A stretch of 64,000 nt of DNA, taken from NCBI RefSeq assembly GCF_904849725.1, contig NC_058520.1:322845186-322909185 (forward strand). The letters are read 5' to 3'. Position 1 is the stretch's first letter, and each line of letters begins with the position of its first letter. Made by a program: the position numbers and the translations under genes. Shown here in pieces: positions 55,890 through 64,000 of the stretch. Under the pieces are notes generated by a model, which was not told where the DNA came from, ran no database searches, and saw nothing but the letters and a program-made list of their open reading frames with translations. Source of the stretch: Hordeum vulgare subsp. vulgare (Eukaryota; Streptophyta; Magnoliopsida; Poales; Poaceae).

Positions 55890-57654
55890 TGTTGGGGAAC
55901 GTTGCATGGGAAACAAAAAATTTCCTACGCACACTAAGACCTATCATGGTGATGATCATCTATGAGAGGTAGATCGGATCTATATACCCTTGTAGATCGT
56001 TAAGCGGGAAGCGTGAAGAAACGCGGTTCATGTAGTGGAACATCTTCGCGATCCAAATCGCCGCCGTCCCATGATCCGTCCCGATCTTGTACCGAATGGA
56101 CATCACCTCCACGTTCAGCACACGTATAGCTCGATAACGATCTCCACCTTCTTGATCTAGCAAGTGATACGGGGAAGTAGATGAGTTCTCCGGCAGCGTG
56201 ACGGAGCGCAAGTGGTGGTGGTGATCTATTCCTGCAGGGCTTCGCCTAAGCACCGCAGAAATCCGATCTAGAGGAAGAACTACGAAGTAGAGGTTTAGGG
56301 TTGCATATGGCAAAGTTGTGTCTCAAAAACCTTAAAACTTCTAGTATATATAGGAGGAGGGAGGGGCTAGCCTTGAGGCTCAAGGAGAGCCTCCTTGTCT
56401 TCGGCCGGAGTGGAGGAGGGAGGAGTCCTCCTCCAACCCCAATTGGATTAGGTCTCCTTCCTAAATTTCCCACCTCTTTTGGATTTTCCACCTTTTTCCT
56501 CATGGGATTTCCTTGGATGACTTGTCAGCCCATTAAGCCTTATTGCGCATCAAAAAAACTCATGTGGACCCCTTGGGGCGTGGTGGGCCCACCTGGTGGT
56601 CCCCCGGTACCCATTCGCCACTCCCGGTACACTGCCGGCAATGCCCGAAATTCTTCCAGAATCCAAATACCAAGTTCCTATATATCAATCTTTGTTTCCG
56701 CACCATTCCGTAAACTCCCGTGACGTACGGGATCTCATCTGGGACTCCGAACAAAACGTCGGTCACCAGCACCTATAACTCAACTATACCGAAACGTCAC
56801 CAAACCTTAAGTGTGCAGACCATGTGGGTTCGAGAACTATGCAGACATGACCTGAGACACTCCCCGGTCAATATCCAATAGCAGGACCTGGATGTCCATA
56901 TTGGATCCTACATATTCTACTAAGATCTTATCGGTTGAACCTCTATGCCAAGGATTCATATAATTCCGTACGCCATTCCCTTTGTCCTTCGGTATGTTAC
57001 TTTCCCGAGATTTGATCGTCGGTATCTCTATACCTATTTCAACCTCGTTACCGGCAAGTCTCGTTACTCGTTCCGTAATACAAGATCCCGTGACTAACTC
57101 TTTAGTCACATTGCTTGCAAGGCTTATATGTGATGTTGTATTACCGAGTGGGCCCCAAGATACCTCTCCGTCACACGGAGTGACAAATCCCAGTCTTGAT
57201 CCATGCTAACTCAACGGACACCTTCGGAGATGCTTATAGAGTACCTTTATAGTCACCCAGTAACGTTGCGATGTTTGATACACACAAGTCATTCCTCCGG
57301 TGTCAGTGAGTTACATGATCTCATGGTCATAGCAATGCAGAAAACAATAGCTACAAAATGACACGATCACATGCTACATTTATAGTTTGGGTCTCGTCCA
57401 TCACATCATTCTCCCAATGATGTGATCCCGTCATCAAGTGACAACACTTGTCTATGGTCAGGAAAGCTTAACCATGCTTGATCAACAGGCTAGTCAACTA
57501 GAGGCTCACTAGGGACACAGTTTTGTATATATATCCACACATGCATTTATGTTTCCATTCAATACACTTATAGCATGGATAATAAATGATTATCTTGGAA
57601 TATGAAATATAATAATAACTATTTTATTATTGCCTCTAGGGAATATTTCCAACA
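55890..57654 (-). repeat. Right (5') LTR of Copia element H
   Basis: Matches 48859-50636. The left ends of the two copies differ by small indels and many substitutions, so the insertion is not young. Confidence 0.92.
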
Positions 57655-57659
57655 AATCG

Positions 57660-59521
57660 TAGCTTCCATCATCCTTTTTCTCACACGGGACAATGCTCTA
57701 ATAATGCAAATCATCACACTTTTATTTACTTACAACTCAAAGATTACAACTCGATAGCTAGAACAAAGTATGATTCTATAAGAAATATGGAAGTGATGGC
57801 GCGTGTCATAAAAAACGGGACGGTGGTGTTGCATGGCAATATATCTCGGAATGGCTATGAAAATGCAATAATAGGTAGATATGGTGGCTGTTTTGAGGAA
57901 AATATATGTTTGTTGTTTAAAAAAAATATATGGTGGTTGTTTTGAGGAAGGTAGGTCTAATGCACCGGCGAAAGTTGCGCGGTACTAGAGAGGCTAGCAA
58001 AGGTGGAAGGTTGAGAGTGCGTATAATCCATGAAGTCAACATTTGTCATAAAGAACTCACATACTTATTGCAAAAGCCTATTAGTTATCAAAGCAAAGTA
58101 TTTGATGCATGCTCCTAGGGGAAGTTTTGGTAGGAGTTAACCATCGCGCGATCCCGACCTCCACACAAAGGTTGAAAATCATTAAACAAGTCATGCTCCG
58201 ACTTCATCACATAACGGTTCACCATATGTGCATGCTACGGGAATCACAAGCTTCAACACAACTATTTTTTCTAATTCACAATTACTTACTAGCATGACTC
58301 TCATATCACCATCTTCACATCTCAAAACTATATGCAAGGAATCAAACTTCTCATCATATCCAATGCACTTAATATGAAAGTTTTTATTATATCCCTCTTG
58401 GATTCCTATTATATTAGGACTAAATTTCTAACCTAAACCAATTACCATGTTGTTTAAAGAATTCTCAAAATAATATAAGTGATGTAAGGGAGTTTAATAA
58501 TTCCTATAAAACAAAACACCGCCGTGCTCTAAAAGATATAAGTGAAGTAATAGAGAAACATTGCCTAGCTTAAAATATATAAATGAAGCATAAAGAGTAT
58601 TCTAATAAATTCACGATTCAGTGTGTGTCTCTCTCCCAAAATATGTGTGAAGCAAGGATGATTGTGGAAAACTAAAAAGTAAAGACTCATATCATACAAG
58701 ATGCTCCAAGCAAAACACATATCATATGGTGAATAAAAATATAGCCTCAAGTAAATTTACCGATGGATTGAAGACGAAAGAGGGGATGCCTTCTGGGGCA
58801 TCCCCGAGCTTAGGCTCTTTGGTATCCTTGAATATGACTTGGGGTGCATTGTGAATCCCCAATATTAGGCTCTTGCCACTCCTTATTCCATATTCCATCA
58901 AATCTTTACCCAAAACTTGGAAACTTCACAACTCAAAACTCAACAGAAAACTCACGAGATCCGTTAGTATAAGCAAAATAAATCAGCACTTAGGTACTGT
59001 TGTGAACTCCTTATTTATTTATACTTATGTAATATTTACTGTATTCCAACTTATCCATGGTTCATACCCACCAATACAACCCATAGATTCATCAAAATAA
59101 GCAAATACCACAAAGTAAAACAGAATGTGTCAAAAAGAGAACAATCTCTAGCAATCTGTTTACTTGGAATACTTATGTAACTCCAAAAATTCTGAAAAAA
59201 TAGGAAAATTTGGGAAATTTGTAAACGAATCTTGTTCAAGTGATTCAGATCAAAGCATGTTCTAGTGAATTTATAAATTCCTGGCCCGAGAGCAAAAGTT
59301 TCCGTTTTTCAGCAAAATCAACTTGCAAACACCATAGACCATCCCAAAGGTCTTTCTTGGCTCAAACACTAATTAAAATAAGAAAACACAATTATTACAG
59401 AGGTAATAATATGTGCAGCACTCAAAAACAGAATCAAAAACAAAAACAAAAAAATAAAATTGGGTTGGCTCCCAACAAGCTTTATTGTTTAACGCCCCTA
59501 GCTAGGCATATTGCAATAGAT
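57660..59521 (-). other. 3' noncoding region of element G, second part
   Basis: No gene is seen. It contains the blocks shared with E (GCATGGCAATATATCTCGGA near 57830, GCGCGGTACTAGAGAGGCT near 57975, ACCATCGCGCGATCCCGACC near 58140), ATATAAGTGA-type units near 58477, 58537 and 58577, and altered copies of the polypurine tract near 58800 and 58855. Confidence 0.7.
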
Positions 59522-60657
59522 CTAGGTATTATCATCTTTGGGGTGCAATCCATAGGTAGCTCTCATAATAGATTCATAAGGTAATCTTATTTTCTTTCTA
59601 GGAATGTGCTCCTTGCCTTTTCTTAATGGAAATTGGAATCTAATATTACCTTCTTTCATGTCAATAATTGCACCAATCGTTCTAAGGAAGGGTCTACAAA
59701 GAATAATATGACATGTAGGATTGCATTCTATATCAAGAACAATGAAATCTATGGGCACATAATTCCTATTAGCAAAAATTGGAACATCATTACTCCTTCC
59801 CGTAGGTTTCTTAATTGTAGAATTCGCTAGATGCAAATTTAGAGAACAATCATGAAATTCACGGAATCTTAACACATCACATAAAGTTTTTGGAATTGTG
59901 GAAACGCTAGCACCAAAATCACACAAAGCATGGCACTCATAATCTTTAATTTTAATCTTAATGGTAGGTTCCCACTGATCATAAAGTTTTCCAGGTATAG
60001 AGACCTCCAACTCAAGTTTCTCTTCAAAAGATTTCATCATGGCATCCACAATTGTTTAGTAAAAGCTTTATTTTGACTATAAGCATGCAGGGAATTTAAC
60101 ATGGATTGCAACAAGGAAACACAATCAATTAAAGAGCAACTATCATAATTAAAACCCTTGAAATCCGAAAGAGTGGGCTCATTGCTATTTAAAGTTTTGA
60201 CCTCTTCCATCCCACTTTTATCAATCTTATCACTAAGATCTATGAACTCCAAATCATTGGGACGCCTTTTAGCTAAAGTTGACTCATCTCCAGTCCCATC
60301 TTTTTTAGGATTTATGCTAGAAAACAAAGATTCAATAGGTGTCAGACCAATAACTTTTAGATCTTCATCCATGCTTAAAGATTCTGGCTTCGCGGCCATT
60401 TTATTAACTAAAGTGGCTTGTTTATGAGAAATATGTCATAATAAATTTTCGAGGTGAGCGAACTGAGATTCCAAACCATAAAATTCCTTGGCCATAGCAT
60501 CAACCTCTTTATTCATGAAATCAAGCATAGATTTTTGTTCTTTAAGCTCGTTCCTAAAGAAATTATTGTGGTCAAATTGAAGTGACATAAACCTCTTAGC
60601 AGTACTTTCAATATCTTCTAACTTCTCAAGATACAGATCAAAACTTTGGGGAGCCAT
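59522..60657 (-). pseudogene. Element G spacer and protease, gag missing
   Basis: The ATG at 60657, about 185 bp after the primer site, opens MAPQSFDLYLEKLEDIEST and a predicted coiled-coil stretch to a TAA at 60436. The frame then continues through LKVIGLTPIESLFSS and, after a frame change near 60045, into the protease: KIKIKDYECHALCDFGASVSTIP (about 59880-59950, D-F-G-A in the active site) and CHIILCRPFLRTIGAIIDMKEG, where LGRP has become LCRP. It ends at 59522. Compared with element E the whole capsid domain is absent. The active-site and LGRP changes suggest a dead enzyme. Confidence 0.72.
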
Positions 60658-60841
60658 GGAAACGAGCAAACAAAAAAGACGAACAGAAAAAGGGCAAACA
60701 AAAAGGCAAATCTTTTTGGTATTTTCTAAAAATCTTTTTATAAGTGGGGGAGAGGAAACGAGAGGCAAATGGAAAATAAAGTAAATGCAAGATATGAGTT
60801 TGTGATGGGTACTTGGTAAGCGTGATCTTGCTAGGTATCCT

Positions 60842-60858
60842 CCCCGGCAATAGCACCA
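60842..60858 (-). other. Degenerate primer-binding site of element G
   Basis: The plus strand reads CCCCGGCAATAGCACCA against the tRNA-Asp end CCCCGGCAACGGCGCCA. All three differences turn a CG dinucleotide into TA or CA, the signature of methylated-cytosine deamination. Confidence 0.75.
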
Positions 60859-60869
60859 AAAATCCGTCT

Positions 60870-62452
60870 TGCTACATGTTGAGCTTGCGTTGGTTTTCCC
60901 TTGAAGAGTAAAGGGTGATACATCGAAGTAGATAAGTATTTCCCTCAATTTGTTAAAAACCATGGTATCAATCCAGTAGGAGGAACAAGCAAGGTTCCAA
61001 TAGTAGTACCTGCACGAACAATCAAACACTTCCACCCAACGCTATAAAGGGGTTGTCAATCCCTTGAGAGTTATTTGCAAGCATGAGATCTGGTAGACAT
61101 AGATATAAAATAGTGATAGGTCTAAAAGTAAAACAAAAGTAAATAAATTGCAGGAAAGTATTTTTGGTATTTTTGGTTTATAGATCTGAAAATATAATAT
61201 GGAAAATAGACCCGGGGCCCATAGGTTTCACAAGAGGCTTCTCTCATAAAGGAAAATAATACGGTGGGTGAACAAATTACTGTCGAGCAATTCAAAGAAA
61301 AGCAAATAATTATGAAGATATCCAAAGCAATGATTACTCATATAGGCATCACGTCCATGTCAAGTAGACCGAAACGATTCGGCGTCTACTACTATTACTC
61401 CACACATCGACTGACTCCTGCCCGCATCTAGAGTATTAAGTTCATGAAGAGCAGAGTAATGCATCAAGTAAGATGACATGATGTAGAGGGGTAAACTCAA
61501 GCAATATAACAAAAACCACATCTTTTTATCCTTGATGGCAACAACGCAATACGTGCCTCGCTACCCCTACTGTCACTGGGTGAGGACATCGCAAGATTGA
61601 ACCCGAAGCTAAGCACTTCTCCCATTGCAATAATTACCAATCTAGTTGGCCAAACCAAACAAATAATTCGAAGAGACTTGCAAAGATATCAAATCATGCA
61701 TATACGAATTCAGAAGAGACTCAAATAATATTCATGGATAATATGAACATAAACTCACAATTCATCGGACCTCGACAAACACATCGCAAAAGAGTATTAC
61801 ATCGGATAGATCTCCATGAAGATCATGAAGAACATGGTCTTCAAGATCAAAGAGAGAGAAGAAGCCATCTAGCCACTAGCTATGGACCCATAGGAATGTG
61901 GTAAACTACTCACACATCATCGGAGGGGCAATGGAGTTGATGTAGATGTCCTTTATGATCAATTCCCTCTCTAGCAGATTATCGGAAAAGGGTGCGAGAT
62001 TGGATCTCTTGGGAATAGAGGCTCCCGATGGCATGAAAGTATTTTCGTGCTCTTTTGGGCGATACGGGAATATTTGGGAATTTATTGGCTAAGAATTAGG
62101 GTTAGGAGACCTACAAGGGGCCCACAAGCCAGGGGGCGCGACCACCCCCCTGGGGACCTGCAGGCTTGTGGACTCCTGGCAACTGCCTTGCCGCCCTACT
62201 CCAAGTTTGTTGCGTGTCTTCTAATCCAAGAAAAATCTTTTCGAAGATTTTATTCCATTTGGACTCCGTTTAATATTCCTTATCTACAATATTCAAAAAC
62301 GTGGAAAAACAGAAACTGGCACTAGGCTCTAGATTAGTAGGTTAGTACCAAAAATAATATAAAACAACATATAAATGCATATGAAACATCCAAAACAGAT
62401 AATATAATAGCATGGAACAATAAAAAATTATAGATACATTGGAGACGTATCA
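60870..62452 (-). repeat. Right (5') LTR of element G
   Basis: 1583 bp, plus-strand ends TGCTACATGTTG and GAGACGTATCA. It matches 46436-48014. Confidence 0.87.
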
Positions 62453-63077
62453 ATGTCAAACTAACACGCCGTTAGCGTTGAAACCGTGATAAATGATGGG
62501 TCCTTCTTATAAGGACCAAGGTGTTGGTGGAGAGACTTCGGCTTGTCGATCACCACTACACCGGGGGCTAGTTCAACTACCCCACAACATAGAGTTCCTA
62601 TGACTAAGTGAAAGGCATAAAGCCATTATGATCTGATTACCTTGTTCATCGCCACACACAAATCACCACTATGGTTCTGAGATGTTGGCTAAGGATTTAT
62701 GTGTGCTAAGAGAACACCCCGCGTAGTCTCTACAAGGGGGCAGAAGCCGACAAACAGAAACTTTCATACGAATAAACAATAAAAAAGGATGTGAACATAA
62801 ACACATCATATAAAAACCAAAAAGTTAATCCAAACTTGTCTTTACAAATTTTCCTTTGGCATACTTAGGGGGCCTACTGGAAGTACAACTCGGATCTAGA
62901 GCTAAGGGCGGAGCTATGCCCCGGGCACCTAGGTCCCAGGCCCGGGGCGTGGAAGTTGTACCAGGCTTATATATGTATGTTTCTCTGAAAGCCCGGGGTT
63001 CAGTCCAACAAAATAAAGAGGCCCAAAGTGTAACGGGTTGTTACTACCTCAAAAGGATACCCGACAACGGCGCGAGA
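62453..63077 (+). other. Element A 3' region resumed after G
   Basis: No coding sequence. The style (CACCACTACACCGGGGGCTA, AACTACCCCACAACAT) is what I associate with 3' parts of degenerate Triticeae gypsy elements of the same kind as A. A GC-rich imperfect palindrome (GCCCCGGG...CCCGGGGC) lies at about 62917-62947. The border with element Z is uncertain and may lie before the primer-site-like stretch at 63063. Confidence 0.45.
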
Positions 63078-64000
63078 AATGCTTCTGATGTCCGTTATGC
63101 TACTGCACAAAAGACCTTCCAGTGGCGCCAGAAATGGGCACGTTGACGACAACAGGAATCCTTCTGCGTTGGTGTTCCCTCGAAGCAGAGAGGATGATGT
63201 AGCACAGCGGAGGTAAGTATTTCCCTCAGTTTGAGAACCAAGGTATCAATCCAGCGGAGGAGTATCTTAAGATCTTGCACAAACACAAAAGCTTGCACCC
63301 AACGCTATGAAGGGGTTGTCAATCCCTTATAGATTGTTTGCCAAGTGAGAACTGAAAGCAACAAAGTAACGAAGCAAAGTAAAAGCAGAGTTGTAAACGA
63401 TGGATGTGAATAGACCCGGGGGCTGTAGTGTTCACTAGTGGCTTCTCTCATGAAAGCAAGTAGACGGTGGGTGAACAAATTACTGTCGAGCAATTGATAG
63501 AACTGTGCAGAGTCGTGACGATATCTATGCAATGATTATTTCTATAGGCATCACGTCCGAAACAAGTAGGCCGATACTTTCTGCATCTACTACTATTACT
63601 CCACACGTCGACCGCTATCCAGCATGCATCTAGTGTATTAAGTCCATAAGAACAGAGTAACGCCTTAAGCAAGAGGACATGATGTAGAGGGATAATCTCA
63701 AACCAATGATAAAAACCCCCATCTTTTTACCCTTGATGGCAACTGCTTGATGTGTGCCTTGCTGCCCCTACTGTCACTGGGAAAGGTCACCACATGGCAG
63801 AACCCAAAACCAAGCACTTCTCCCATTGCAAGAATCATAGATCTAGTTGGCCAAACAAAACCCAAGACTCGGAGAGACTTACAAGGATATCAAATCATGC
63901 ATATAAGAAATCAGCAAAGACTCAAATATATATCATAGATAATCTAATCACAAGTCCACAATTCATCGGATCTCGACAAACACACCGCCAAAGAAGATTA
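63078..64000 (-). repeat. Element Z: part of a gypsy LTR, minus strand, cut by the window edge
   Basis: From about 63164 (TGCGTTGGTGTTCCCTCG) the sequence follows the LTRs of B, E and G (TAAGTATTTCCCTCAGTTTG, CCAAGGTATCAATCCAG, AAGGGGTTGTCAATCCC). The start is uncertain: a second candidate is TGCTTC at 63078, next to a tRNA-Asp-like primer site at 63063-63076. The stretch between the two holds a second CAGTGGCGCCAGAAAT motif. The other end lies outside the window. Confidence 0.65.

Larger units (their letters stand above)
48859..57654 (-). mobile_element. Element H: BARE/Angela/WIS-type Copia LTR retrotransposon, minus strand
   Basis: LTRs at 48859-50636 (1778 bp) and 55890-57654 (1765 bp). 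On the minus strand they start TGTTGGAAATAT and end with AACA. The primer site is of the initiator-Met type but altered, and the flanking duplication is AATCA/AATCG (48854-48858, 57655-57659). The internal order on the minus strand is gag, protease, integrase, RT, RNase H, which defines Copia. All domains carry stops, frameshifts or lost key residues. The length (8.8 kb) and LTR size fit the BARE1/Angela/WIS group. It is inserted in the 3' noncoding region of G. Confidence 0.92.
46436..62452 (-). mobile_element. Element G: RT-less gypsy LTR element, minus strand, carrying Copia element H
   Basis: LTRs at 46436-48014 and 60870-62452 (1579 and 1583 bp), a polypurine tract at 48015 and a degenerate tRNA-Asp primer site at 60842-60858. 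Only a spacer and protease are coded (59522-60657); the gag domain is absent. The flanks read GTGCG and ATGTC, which is not a convincing TSD, so decay or a rearrangement at an end is possible. The flanking sequences both look like element A. Without H its own length is about 7.2 kb. Confidence 0.85.

Noticed and set aside
62917..62947. GC-rich imperfect palindrome GCCCCGGG...CCCGGGGC, considered as the tip of a small inverted-repeat transposon
   Set aside because: No matching terminal inverted repeat or TSD could be found around it.

Overview
The window looks like intergenic DNA from a large grass genome, most likely Triticeae (wheat, Aegilops, barley or rye). The grounds are the repeat types: a CACTA transposon whose subterminal repeats are built on AGCAGTAGCGC, a BARE/Angela/WIS-type Copia element, and several gypsy LTR elements whose LTRs begin TGATACGTCTCC and whose primer-binding sites match tRNA-Asp. 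I see no intact host gene, no rRNA or tRNA gene and no CRISPR array. Every long open frame that can be recognised belongs to a mobile element, and nearly all are broken.

The layout is a nest of insertions resolved by target-site duplications (TSDs). A degenerate gypsy element, 'A' (plus strand, about 1726-63077 in pieces), is the host. Into A inserted: X (151-1725, an LTR on the minus strand that runs off the left edge), B (2635-37765, minus strand, TSD GTCGT/TTCGT), F (39474-44360, a 4.9 kb solo LTR, TSD TTGGC) and G (46436-62452, minus strand, no clear TSD). Into the right LTR of B inserted a CACTA element C (7978-28467, TSD TAA) and another gypsy element E (29516-37511, minus strand, TSD GCCAC). 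Into the transposase gene of C inserted gypsy element D (10134-20263, plus strand, TSD GTATT). Into G inserted Copia element H (48859-57654, minus strand, TSD AATCA/AATCG). A further gypsy LTR, Z, begins near 63.1 kb and runs off the right edge.

B, D, E and G form a set of reverse-transcriptase-less gypsy elements. They keep LTRs, a tRNA-Asp primer site and a polypurine tract. D keeps gag, protease and an extra ATHILA-ORF1-like gene; E keeps gag and protease; G keeps only the spacer and protease; B has an unrecognised ORF instead. None shows RT, RNase H or integrase, so any movement would have used enzymes from elsewhere. The CACTA element carries a TNP2 transposase gene (Transpos_assoc, tnp2, DUF4218 and DUF4216 regions), a second gene ending in an Ulp1-like domain without recognisable catalytic residues, and a small RNase H1-N/viroplasmin-like domain with a C-terminal membrane segment.

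The points most worth a second look are: (1) an LTR-like segment with a possible leader intron inside D, just upstream of its extra ORF, as if that gene has its own promoter; (2) a copy of the CACTA 5' promoter/leader placed in front of its second gene; (3) internal copies of the polypurine tract downstream of the coding region in all four RT-less gypsy elements, together with a conserved 3' noncoding block; (4) the dead Ulp1-like domain and the stand-alone viroplasmin-like domain in the CACTA element; (5) the very long solo LTR. Family names are given only where the features are generic enough to support them.
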